From assembly GCA_017507285.1 (NCBI GenBank), contig JAFWBF010000148.1:1-5014 (forward strand): a stretch of DNA of 5,014 bases, read 5' to 3'. The stretch comes from Bacteroidales bacterium (GTDB lineage: Bacteria; Bacteroidota; Bacteroidia; Bacteroidales; P3). How positions within the stretch are numbered: the stretch's first letter is position 1; the number at the start of each line of letters is the position of its first letter. Both the position numbers and the translations under genes were made by a program. Positions 1-5,014 of the stretch are shown here, one piece after another. The notes beneath the pieces are model-generated. The model made no database searches and was not told where the DNA came from. It saw nothing but the letters and a program-made list of their open reading frames with translations.

Positions 1-96
1 GTGCTGCGAATAAAAGGCATCAACAACTGCCTAAGCAGTGTAACGGGTGCCGGTACAGACAACTGCGGTGGCAACATATCGGGAATGGCGATTTAG
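1..96 (+). CDS. Possible 3' end of an unidentified rightward gene (partial)
   Basis: Frame 1 is open from the first base of the window to a TAG stop at 94-96, giving 31 residues whose start lies outside the window. The peptide is rich in Gly, Asn and Ser, has two cysteines about 12 residues apart, and ends NISGMAI. The codons are mixed and fairly GC-rich, like the HAD gene next door and unlike the AT-rich operon further right, which suggests real coding. A convergent hairpin follows ten bases after the stop. I do not recognise the family, and 31 codons are too few to be sure. The opposite strand is also partly open here, so chance is possible. Confidence 0.4.
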   Translation: MLRIKGINNCLSSVTGAGTDNCGGNISGMAI

Positions 97-104
97 TCAA
101 CTAG

Positions 105-139
105 AAGACTACGAGTCTACACCTCCAGCTTGTAGTCTT
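105..139. terminator. Hairpin between convergent genes, possible bidirectional terminator
   Basis: AAGACTAC (105-112) is the exact reverse complement of GTAGTCTT (132-139), giving an 8-bp stem with a 19-nt loop. A second, tighter hairpin uses the same left arm: AGACT (106-110), loop ACG, AGTCT (114-118). The element lies between the stop of the rightward fragment at 96 and the stop of the leftward HAD gene at 159, where a shared terminator would be expected. Only a weak T-rich run (TTGTTTG) follows on the plus strand, and none is clear on the minus strand. It is therefore not a textbook intrinsic terminator. Confidence 0.4.
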
Positions 140-158
140 GTTTGCCAGTACACTTATA

Positions 159-1022
159 TCATCGTCCTGCCCTTTGGGCATGTTCTTTCAACAGCTTGTT
201 TATCTGCAAGTCTACTGCTATTTTATCCAAAACGATGTGGGCTATGCAGTCTATCTCATGACCTTCGGAGTAGTCGGCCGGCGATACAAAGTTGGCACGC
301 CCATCGCTTATCAGCTGTAATGCTTTCTGTTTACGACCGGCATCTTTGGGCTTATACACCGCCACAGCATGGCCGCCATGCTCTTTTATCATCTTCATGC
401 AGGGCACATCGGTTTCGCCATCGCCAAAATATACCATACTCGTAAACGGCACCGGACGCTCATCTTCGGGCTTATACTCGTTGATTCGGCTGTTGTCGCT
501 CACCTCGTTTATGCCTTTGTTTATCTTGAAAAGAAATTGTGTTTTGGCTGTATAGTCCACCGCCACAGCAGGCCAATAAGCCACCCCATCAACGTTGTAC
601 AGAAACGAGCAGGCAAATATCTTCTCAAACTCATCGGCTATAGCCGTACCCTCTATCATCTCCTTCAACCCCGACGAAATAATATAATGCTTAACATCCA
701 ACCCCTTCGAGCGACCATAATCATTTATTCTACCAAACCATTCCTTTACACCCTCAAAGAGTTCAACATCCTTGCCAAACCGTTGAAACGATTCACGCTT
801 AAGCGAGATATTGTTGGTTTGAGCCATCTTTATCATCAGATGCATATAACAAAGTATATTGCTGGCATCATTTTCTTTGGAAAGACGAGCATTCTCTGCC
901 CAAAACTCATCGGCATTCTTGCCTATGGCCTTTATAAAACCATATTCCTGCATATTGTCGGGCGAAAGAGTACCATCAAAATCATATATAAAAGCCACTG
1001 TATCATTACCTTTTTCTACCAT
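159..1022 (-). CDS. HAD-superfamily hydrolase (probable phosphatase), cytoplasmic
   Basis: This is a 287-aa protein with all four haloacid dehalogenase motifs. Motif I is DFDGTLS at residues 14-20, with the nucleophile Asp14 and general acid/base Asp16. Motif II is the IISSG segment around Ser116/117. Motif III is a lysine near 160 (TAKT). Motif IV is GDGETD at 200-205, which carries the Mg2+-binding acidic residues. The insert between motifs I and II (about 22-110) is a helical cap typical of subfamily I enzymes. There is no signal peptide or membrane segment, so it is cytoplasmic. HAD enzymes of this layout hydrolyse small phosphomonoesters, and it resembles the uncharacterised HAD hydrolases common in Bacteroidales. 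The substrate cannot be read from the sequence. The ATG at 1022 sits 22 bases from a good -7 box and just before the motif I strand, so the start is secure. It appears intact and to be its own transcription unit. Confidence 0.92.
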   Translation of the reverse strand: MVEKGNDTVAFIYDFDGTLSPDNMQEYGFIKAIGKNADEFWAENARLSKENDASNILCYMHLMIKMAQTNNISLKRESFQRFGKDVELFEGVKEWFGRINDYGRSKGLDVKHYIISSGLKEMIEGTAIADEFEKIFACSFLYNVDGVAYWPAVAVDYTAKTQFLFKINKGINEVSDNSRINEYKPEDERPVPFTSMVYFGDGETDVPCMKMIKEHGGHAVAVYKPKDAGRKQKALQLISDGRANFVSPADYSEGHEIDCIAHIVLDKIAVDLQINKLLKEHAQRAGR

Positions 1023-1044
1023 ACTTTTATTGCTTTATGTGTAA

Positions 1045-1052
1045 CAAAAGTA
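1045..1052 (-). promoter_or_regulatory. Bacteroidetes-type -7 box for the HAD gene
   Basis: On the minus strand these bases read TACTTTTG, a full match to the Bacteroidetes sigma-ABfr -7 consensus TAnnTTTG. It lies 22 bases upstream of the HAD start codon, implying a leader of roughly 15 nt. I see no TTTG/TTG -33 box at the usual 19-21 nt spacing; the nearest TTG candidates are at about 12 and 31 nt. The call therefore rests on the -7 match and its position. The leader is A-rich with no Shine-Dalgarno sequence, which is usual for this phylum. Confidence 0.55.
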
Positions 1053-1140
1053 CATATTTATTCCCAATCATTGATAGTTGAACCAATAAAAATGTTTACA
1101 ACTTAACCCAAGCATCTAAAACACAACTTGCTATATCCTA

Positions 1141-1839
1141 TTATAACCACAAACGAGAATAACCCGCAAAAACACTTGGTAAAACAATATATATCCATAA
1201 ATATTGATTTTTTACACCTTGGGCTGTATGTGGCAATTTTATGCGAACAGCATCGCCCCATGTGGCAAAATCGCGTAATATAAATTCGTTATCAGCCAAG
1301 CTGTCGCCATAAACTATATCCGAAACTACTTCAGTTCCATTGGAATTTATGGCAGAAATAAAGTGAGTTTTTGAACTATGCTTCCATCCAAGCCACCACC
1401 TATCCCACCCATTGCAAAAATCAAGGTTGGTATTATGGCTGCTAAGTGTACTATAACCTCCGATATCTGATAAAAAAAAACTTGTATCATTTGTTCCGGC
1501 ACCACCGGTATGAAAACTGTTACCTCCAATCAAACAATGTCCAAACTCATGCCGTAAAACTTCGGAAACATCATCATGGCTTATTTGTGAATATCCATTA
1601 ATCCCATCAAAATTTTTTATTTTATATTCACGATTTTCCCCTATACAATTACCTCCACTTCTGGATCCTCCTTTATAGTTTTTATTTCGTCTCCACACTA
1701 CAACCAACATATCAATTTTATTATCCGGAGTATTATTAGGAGTACATTTATACTTTCTTGTTATCGGATAGTTCCATTTATCAAAATCCGATAAATGATA
1801 GCCATTCTTTGTAACTATTTCTCCCGTAATATTATCCAA
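1141..1839 (-). CDS. Catalytic-domain fragment of the broken metallopeptidase
   Basis: The first ATG in this frame is at 1839, giving 232 residues, but the frame is open up to 1944 and its coding similarity starts there. The ATG is therefore probably internal rather than a true start. His97-Glu98-Phe-Gly-His101 is the zinc-binding HExxH motif, with Glu98 as the catalytic base. His110, in NSFHTGG, is a possible third ligand. GWDRWWLGW at 144-152 resembles the conserved Trp-Asp segment downstream of the active site in M6 (immune inhibitor A-like) peptidases. A FILRDFATWGDAVRIKLP segment at 186-203 is also typical. Without a signal peptide, this fragment would stay in the cytoplasm if it were made at all. 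Confidence 0.65.
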   Translation of the reverse strand: MDNITGEIVTKNGYHLSDFDKWNYPITRKYKCTPNNTPDNKIDMLVVVWRRNKNYKGGSRSGGNCIGENREYKIKNFDGINGYSQISHDDVSEVLRHEFGHCLIGGNSFHTGGAGTNDTSFFLSDIGGYSTLSSHNTNLDFCNGWDRWWLGWKHSSKTHFISAINSNGTEVVSDIVYGDSLADNEFILRDFATWGDAVRIKLPHTAQGVKNQYLWIYIVLPSVFAGYSRLWL

Positions 1840-1913
1840 ATAGTTTGCAACAGACGATACCCCAAAATTAGAATTATTACGAGTAAATTCAACAAGATAA
1901 GGATAATAATCAC

Positions 1914-2207
1914 CTACAATAGATAAATTTCCAAACGATGCTTCCTATAAAATCTACTAATATAACTTTTCAAATTTCCATTAATGGATACATCTACTAT
2001 TGAATCGGCATAAGTTGGAAGTTCACCTTCGTTCCACCCAATTATATCATCCGAAATAGTATCGTTTATCACATCCGCAAAAACAACTAAAAATCGAATC
2101 TCTCCAATAGGTGAATAATCCCAACCATTACGAGAATACTTTGTATTTTGAGAATATACAACTGAAGTACAAACAATAAACAATAAAATCAAATTTACCC
2201 TTTTCAT
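1914..2207 (-). CDS. N-terminal fragment of the broken metallopeptidase
   Basis: This 97-residue frame opens with a clear signal peptide: MKR, a hydrophobic stretch at about 5-16, and cleavage probably after VYSQ near residue 20. It continues with a region containing IRFLVVFAD and a WNEGELPTYADS segment, a pattern I associate with the start of secreted M6-like peptidases of Bacteroidota. Residues 90-97 (HRLEIYLL) are out-of-frame tail after the shift. Its ATG (2205-2207) overlaps the TGA of the upstream gene, so translation is probably coupled. Alone it lacks every catalytic residue. Confidence 0.7.
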   Translation of the reverse strand: MKRVNLILLFIVCTSVVYSQNTKYSRNGWDYSPIGEIRFLVVFADVINDTISDDIIGWNEGELPTYADSIVDVSINGNLKSYISRFYRKHRLEIYLL

Positions 2208-3184
2208 AGCTTAATTATTTTTTTAGTTGTTGAACTATTACTGTTTACTATAACTATATTGTAAACCCCGTTTGGCAATTCCTTTAAATCTATTTCTATT
2301 TCCGTACCGTATGCAGTAATAGTTTTTACCTCTATTCCCATTTGTGATACTACTTTGATATAGTGTTCTTCTGCTACCAAGTTGGTAATAAAAACTTTGT
2401 CTTTTGTAGGATTTGGATAAAGGCTTGCTTTTGAATCGTCGGCTTCGTCTATACCATCATAATACCAACTCAATGCACAATGTTGTATACCCGGATCCGC
2501 TATTCTGTTATATTCATGAATACCATCTCGATAATAGCAGATAAGCGTATATCTATAACTATAATATTCTTCTGCAAGCATTACACTTGGAATATATGTT
2601 ATACCAAAATTTGGACCTATTCCTTCAATAAATTGCAATGTATCATAGTAAAGAATTCCACCAAGGGGTCTCATAGAAACATAATAATTTGTTCTTATAT
2701 GCTTCATATCATTATGATAATAAACACTATCAACCACTATAGCAGCATCATTGTAAGAAACGCCATCCCATATCCATGTTTTTGTATCTACAGTATCACC
2801 TACTTCTAAGTTCAAATCCATAAGAAGTATTTCGGTGTTTGATAATGAGGTGCGGAAATAAAGTTTACTTCGGTCTTCAGACTCTCTTATATACTTGTCG
2901 TAATTGCGGAAATCTCCGGGAATTCCTTGAAAACCACTGCAACTATAAAAAATTTCATCATTACACCTATAAGTGTTATAAATGGTATCAGATAATATCA
3001 CAGTATCTTCGGTTGCTATTGTGTAACTTCTTGTTTTTCCTGATCCACCATTGGAAAATGTTTCAAGTACATACCATTCAGCTATACTATCGCCGAGTAC
3101 CGATTTATAAACTACGCTGTCTTGTGCTTTGCTTGTGGTGGTTATTACCATTATGCAAGCAACAATTAATAATATTCGTTTCAT
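2204..3184 (-). CDS. T9SS sorting-domain secreted protein, tandem paralogue 1 (downstream copy)
   Basis: This is a 326-aa protein of unknown function. Residues 1-20 are a signal peptide (MKR, hydrophobic core, cleavage after SKA before QDS). Residues 21-250 are a Tyr- and Asp-rich, probably beta-rich body with cysteines at 74, 82, 216 and 236; I recognise no catalytic motif. Residues about 253-326 form a type A T9SS sorting domain: YPNP at 256-259, the LPNGVYNIVIVN segment at 313-324's start region, and a basic KKIIKL end. The protein should be exported by Sec and then by T9SS, with the C-terminal domain removed. It is a close duplicate of the gene immediately upstream. The start codon overlaps that gene's TGA, and its own TGA overlaps the start of the peptidase, so translation is probably coupled on both sides. 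The operon position suggests co-secretion with its neighbours; nothing in the sequence gives a substrate. Confidence 0.88.
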   Translation of the reverse strand: MKRILLIVACIMVITTTSKAQDSVVYKSVLGDSIAEWYVLETFSNGGSGKTRSYTIATEDTVILSDTIYNTYRCNDEIFYSCSGFQGIPGDFRNYDKYIRESEDRSKLYFRTSLSNTEILLMDLNLEVGDTVDTKTWIWDGVSYNDAAIVVDSVYYHNDMKHIRTNYYVSMRPLGGILYYDTLQFIEGIGPNFGITYIPSVMLAEEYYSYRYTLICYYRDGIHEYNRIADPGIQHCALSWYYDGIDEADDSKASLYPNPTKDKVFITNLVAEEHYIKVVSQMGIEVKTITAYGTEIEIDLKELPNGVYNIVIVNSNSSTTKKIIKL

Positions 3185-4158
3185 ATCTTAACTATTTTTT
3201 TGCTCATTGAACCATTGCTGTTTACTATAACTATATTGTAAACTCCATTTGGCAATCCCTTTAAATCTATTTCCACTTTCCGGCCGTATGCTGTGATGGT
3301 TTTTATCACTGTTCCCATTTGTGATATTATTTTGATAGTGTGTTTCTCTGCCACTAAGTCGGTAATAAACAATTTGTCTTTTATTGGATTTGGATATATA
3401 GTAGCACACATATTATCAATATCATTAATATTCATCCACCAACGAACATAACAACTCCATTCATTTGGAATTTTACGATATTCAGAAATTTCATCTCTAT
3501 AGTAGCAGATAACCGTGTATGTAAAATAACTACCATTCCCTGCAAGCATTACACTTGGAATATATGTTATGCCAAAACTTGGACCTATACCTTCAATAAA
3601 TTTCAATGTGTCATAGATAATGTCGCTAGTATAGGGACGCTTGAATGAAGTATAATAATTTGTTCTTATATGCTTCATATCATTAGAATAATAAACACTA
3701 TCAACCACTATAGCAGCATCATTGTAAGAAACGCCATCCCATATCCATGTTTCTGTATCTACAGTATCACCTACTTCTAAGTTCAAATCCATAAGAAGTA
3801 TTTCGGTGTTTGATAATGAGGTGCGAAAATAAAGTTTACTTCGGTCTTCAGACTCTCTGATATACTTGTCGTAATTACGGAAATCACCGGGAAATCCTTG
3901 GAAGCCCCCACAACCAACGTCTGAATACATTTCATTACATCTATAAATATTATAAATGGTATCAGATAATATCACAGTATCTTCAGTTGCTATTGTGTAA
4001 TTCCCTGTTCTTCCATCACAACCATCGAACATTGCTTGAAGTATGTACCATTCAGCTATACTATCGCCGAGTACCGATTTATAGACCACACTGTCTTGTG
4101 CTTTGCTTGTGGTGGTTATTGCTATTATGCAAGCAACAATTAATAATATTCTTTTCAT
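3181..4158 (-). CDS. T9SS sorting-domain secreted protein, tandem paralogue 2 (upstream copy)
   Basis: This is a 325-aa protein of unknown function. It has a signal peptide at 1-20, a body at 21-250, and a T9SS type A sorting domain from about 252 (YPNP at 255-258) to the basic KKIVKI end. It matches the downstream copy almost residue for residue at about 1-38, 54-70, 85-167 and 184-204. It differs sharply at about 39-53, 71-84, 168-183, 205-217 and 221-250. Cysteines fall at 47, 74, 83, 218, 236 and 251; Cys47 and Cys251 are absent from the other copy. The start at 4158 is fixed by an AGGAGG five bases upstream and by the signal peptide. It follows the mini sorting-domain gene by 15 bases and overlaps the next gene by ATGA. 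The body family is not recognised; an adhesin, a binding protein or an enzyme are all possible. Confidence 0.88.
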   Translation of the reverse strand: MKRILLIVACIIAITTTSKAQDSVVYKSVLGDSIAEWYILQAMFDGCDGRTGNYTIATEDTVILSDTIYNIYRCNEMYSDVGCGGFQGFPGDFRNYDKYIRESEDRSKLYFRTSLSNTEILLMDLNLEVGDTVDTETWIWDGVSYNDAAIVVDSVYYSNDMKHIRTNYYTSFKRPYTSDIIYDTLKFIEGIGPSFGITYIPSVMLAGNGSYFTYTVICYYRDEISEYRKIPNEWSCYVRWWMNINDIDNMCATIYPNPIKDKLFITDLVAEKHTIKIISQMGTVIKTITAYGRKVEIDLKGLPNGVYNIVIVNSNGSMSKKIVKI

Positions 4159-4163
4159 ATTTT

Positions 4164-4169
4164 CCTCCT
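4164..4169 (-). promoter_or_regulatory. Strong Shine-Dalgarno site for the upstream paralogue
   Basis: The minus strand reads AGGAGG five bases before the ATG at 4158, inside the 15-base gap after the TAA of the preceding gene. This is a near-ideal Shine-Dalgarno sequence. The other starts in this window (1022, 4602 and the overlapping starts) have only A/T-rich leaders, as is usual in Bacteroidota. It fixes the start of this gene and suggests independent, strong initiation inside the operon. Confidence 0.7.
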
Positions 4170-4173
4170 TCCG

Positions 4174-4602
4174 TTACTCTGTCAATATCATCCGCTTGCT
4201 ATCTACAATAACATTGTTTACCACTAAAGTATAGACATACATACCGGCCGATAACGACTGTGCGGAAATACTTACACTTCCATTGCCAAAAGTTTCAATA
4301 GGAAATGTTAGTTTGCTGTTACCTTGCAAATCGAAAACATATATGGTGGCAGATGTAGCAATATAATAGTGAATGGTTGTATTAGAATTGAAAGGATTTG
4401 GATTGTTCTGATACAATATAGACTCATCTTGAAGAGATGTTTGCAACAGAGACCTTGTTGTAACAGAGTCGTTGGCATTAATTCTGTAAGTATTATTTAG
4501 CAAAGATAATTGATTGGCTTGGGCTTTTGTCTGCAACGATATTGCAAATATAAACAGTATACTTGCGAATGCTATTCTGTGGTTTAATAATTTTGTATTC
4601 AT
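4174..4602 (-). CDS. Small secreted protein: signal peptide plus T9SS sorting domain
   Basis: This is a 142-aa protein with three parts. A signal peptide covers about 1-28 (basic start, hydrophobic core at 11-22, cleavage near TKAQA). A short Ser/Thr/Asn-rich linker covers about 29-60. A T9SS type A sorting domain covers about 63-142, with LYQNNPNPF at 63-71, an IYVFDLQG strand, a SLSAGMYVYTLVV segment, and a SKRMILTE end. This version of the domain is the one I associate with the end of longer Bacteroidota surface proteins, such as those with a tail-fibre-like domain. Here nothing the size of a normal cargo domain lies in front of it. It may be a deletion remnant, a genuine small secreted peptide, or an accessory to the genes behind it. 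It is the first gene of the operon, about 50 bases behind a good promoter. The start at 4602 is supported by the signal peptide. Confidence 0.83.
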   Translation of the reverse strand: MNTKLLNHRIAFASILFIFAISLQTKAQANQLSLLNNTYRINANDSVTTRSLLQTSLQDESILYQNNPNPFNSNTTIHYYIATSATIYVFDLQGNSKLTFPIETFGNGSVSISAQSLSAGMYVYTLVVNNVIVDSKRMILTE

Positions 4603-4658
4603 GGTATTTATAATTTATTGTTTTTACAATCCAATTTTACTTCCCATAAAAAGTTTTG

Positions 4659-4691
4659 CAAATTTACATGTTAATCGGCAAATAAAACAAA
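4659..4691 (-). promoter_or_regulatory. Bacteroidetes-type promoter of the four-gene operon
   Basis: On the minus strand TTTG (4688-4691) is followed after 21 bases by TAAATTTG (4659-4666). This fits the Bacteroidetes -33/-7 promoter pattern (TTTG, 19-21 nt, TAnnTTTG). Transcription would begin near 4652, leaving an AT-rich leader of about 50 nt before the ATG at 4602, with no Shine-Dalgarno sequence. No convincing promoter or terminator separates the four downstream genes, so this one probably drives them all. Random matches are not rare in such AT-rich DNA; position and the paired boxes raise confidence. Confidence 0.6.
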
Positions 4692-4713
4692 TATTCATAT
4701 ATAAAAAAATTTA

Positions 4714-4727
4714 ATAAGTATACTTAT
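4714..4727. promoter_or_regulatory. Perfect 14-bp palindrome upstream of the operon promoter
   Basis: ATAAGTATACTTAT is a perfect inverted repeat with no central spacer. It lies 22 bases upstream of the -33 box, a place where a dimeric activator or repressor could bind. The flanking DNA is very AT-rich, which makes short palindromes more likely by chance, but the central AGTATACT contains G/C pairs. Operator function is inferred from position only. Confidence 0.35.
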
Positions 4728-4965
4728 AACTATAATATACTATTTATAAATATATTACAAAGCGAAAGAAATAATATATATTTTCTAAAATAGAAGTATG
4801 TATAGGCTATAATTTAAACAAGTGAACTTTACTATTATAGAAATGAGAGTTATAATTTGTAACATTAGGAATAAAAAAACTATTTCCATAGGTTGAAAAA
4901 CAAAAGACATTTCCCTACTTTTCTCAAATGGTGCACTTACATTTCTTAACCCTGTGGTTTGTCAT

Positions 4966-4986
4966 CCGTAAGTGCCATACTTACGG
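4966..4986. repeat. Perfect 8-bp hairpin at the right edge
   Basis: CCGTAAGT (4966-4973) and ACTTACGG (4979-4986) are exact reverse complements around a 5-base loop (GCCAT). A T-G and an A-T pair can extend the stem to 10. No T-run follows on either strand, so it is not a standard intrinsic terminator. GCACTTAC at 4933-4940 is also the reverse complement of GTAAGTGC at 4968-4975, so an alternative, mutually exclusive stem is possible. Confidence 0.55.
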
Positions 4987-5011
4987 GTCAAAACTCCCAT
5001 ACTTTTGGGTC
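4975..5011. repeat. Imperfect direct repeat, period 22
   Basis: CCATACTTACGGGTC (4975-4989) recurs as CCATACTTTTGGGTC (4997-5011), 13 of 15 bases identical, with starts 22 bases apart. The second copy reaches the window edge, so it could be the start of a longer tandem array or part of a terminal repeat of an element outside the window. Confidence 0.5.
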
Positions 5012-5014
5012 GTA

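Larger units (their letters stand above)
1141..2207 (-). pseudogene. Secreted M6-like zinc metallopeptidase, frameshifted and 3'-truncated
   Basis: Two adjacent leftward reading frames together make one protein. The first (2207 down to about 1942) has a signal peptide and a domain running to residue Lys89 (ISRFYRK). The second, in the -1 frame, continues at once as ASFGNLSIVGDYYP and carries HEFGH (1537-1551) and WDRWWLGW. The second frame is closed by a TAG at 1945-1947, so the shift lies within a few bases of 1940-1945; one missing base in the AAG tract would restore it. The joined product is about 355 aa. After NQYLWI (about 1192) the last 16 residues, YIVL to the TAA, look like read-through of unrelated sequence, and there is no T9SS sorting domain. 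Family members I know continue past this point. It is the last gene of the operon and starts within the ATGA overlap with its neighbour. A sequencing error could explain the frameshift but not the missing 3' end. Confidence 0.75.
2204..4158 (-). repeat. Tandem gene duplication of about 975 bp
   Basis: The two genes at 2204-3184 and 3181-4158 are head-to-tail copies. Matching points lie 971-977 bases apart, for example the two starts (3184 and 4158) and the two stops (2204 and 3181). The segments around 2690-2900 and 3660-3870 differ at only a handful of bases in about 200, whereas other short blocks barely align. The repeat unit coincides with exactly one gene, from ATG to the ATGA overlap. 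This indicates a duplication of the whole reading frame followed by patchy divergence or gene conversion. Confidence 0.9.
4692..5014. other. Non-coding AT-rich stretch upstream of the operon
   Basis: I find no supportable gene here. The part nearest the operon is extremely AT-rich (about 10% GC over 4681-4740) and carries the palindrome at 4714-4727. Beyond about 4920 the composition rises and small repeats appear. The only minus-strand peptides are very short, such as a 12-residue frame near the right edge. No tRNA, rRNA or riboswitch fold was recognised. The neighbouring gene to the right is outside the window. Confidence 0.6.

Noticed and set aside
369..1106. Long plus-strand open frames across the HAD gene, including a 245-codon one
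   Set aside because: They run antisense to a gene with all four HAD motifs and give no recognisable protein; they are shadows of its codon pattern.
1936..1950. Programmed -1 ribosomal frameshift in the peptidase
   Set aside because: No slippery heptamer is visible at the junction, and the gene also seems to lack its 3' end, so decay or sequence error is simpler.
2480..3210. Plus-strand open frames across the tandem paralogues
   Set aside because: They give Ile/Tyr/Cys-rich peptides without domain features, antisense to well-supported secreted-protein genes.
3188..3409. Minus-strand 73-codon frame inside the upstream paralogue's 3' end
   Set aside because: It overlaps the T9SS sorting domain in another frame and encodes no recognisable motif.
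4501..4552. Two more TAnnTTTG matches on the minus strand (4501-4508 and 4545-4552)
   Set aside because: Both lie inside the mini sorting-domain gene, and such matches are expected by chance in this AT-rich DNA.
4966..5011. CRISPR array or transposon end at the right edge
   Set aside because: Only two imperfect 15-base units with a 22-base period are visible, with no spacer structure, transposase or target duplication inside the window.

Overview
The window looks like an AT-rich Bacteroidota (Bacteroidetes, probably Bacteroidales-like) chromosome. Three things support this. Several secreted proteins end in type IX secretion system (T9SS) C-terminal sorting domains with YPNP or NNPNPF motifs. 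Two start sites have Bacteroidetes-type promoters (TAnnTTTG -7 boxes). The HAD hydrolase is of a kind I associate with this phylum. No taxon can be fixed more closely from the sequence alone.

Layout. Positions 1-96 hold the plausible 3' end of a rightward gene that I cannot identify. It converges, across a hairpin-bearing gap, on a leftward HAD-superfamily phosphatase (159-1022) with its own -7 box. Everything else that is coding also runs leftward and forms one probable operon. It starts from a promoter at about 4659-4691 and is transcribed from 4602 down to 1141. Its order is: (i) a 142-aa protein that is almost only a signal peptide plus a T9SS sorting domain; (ii) and (iii) two tandem, highly similar secreted proteins of 325 and 326 aa, each with a signal peptide and a T9SS sorting domain; (iv) a secreted M6-like zinc metallopeptidase broken by a frameshift near 1940 and apparently truncated at its 3' end near 1191. 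Genes ii, iii and iv are joined by 4-base ATGA stop/start overlaps, so they are probably translationally coupled. Gene ii has an unusually good Shine-Dalgarno sequence for this phylum.

The intact operon proteins should cross the inner membrane by Sec, then the outer membrane by T9SS, and be released or attached to the surface. The body domains of the paralogues are not recognised. The pair is a mosaic: near-identical blocks alternate with short blocks that differ almost completely. This is the most interesting feature here.

Base composition changes along the window. A sampled line of the HAD gene is about 47% GC, one in the tandem paralogues about 30%, and one just upstream of the operon about 10%. 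The last ~320 bases hold no supported gene, only a perfect 14-bp palindrome near the promoter and a cluster of small inverted and direct repeats at the right edge.
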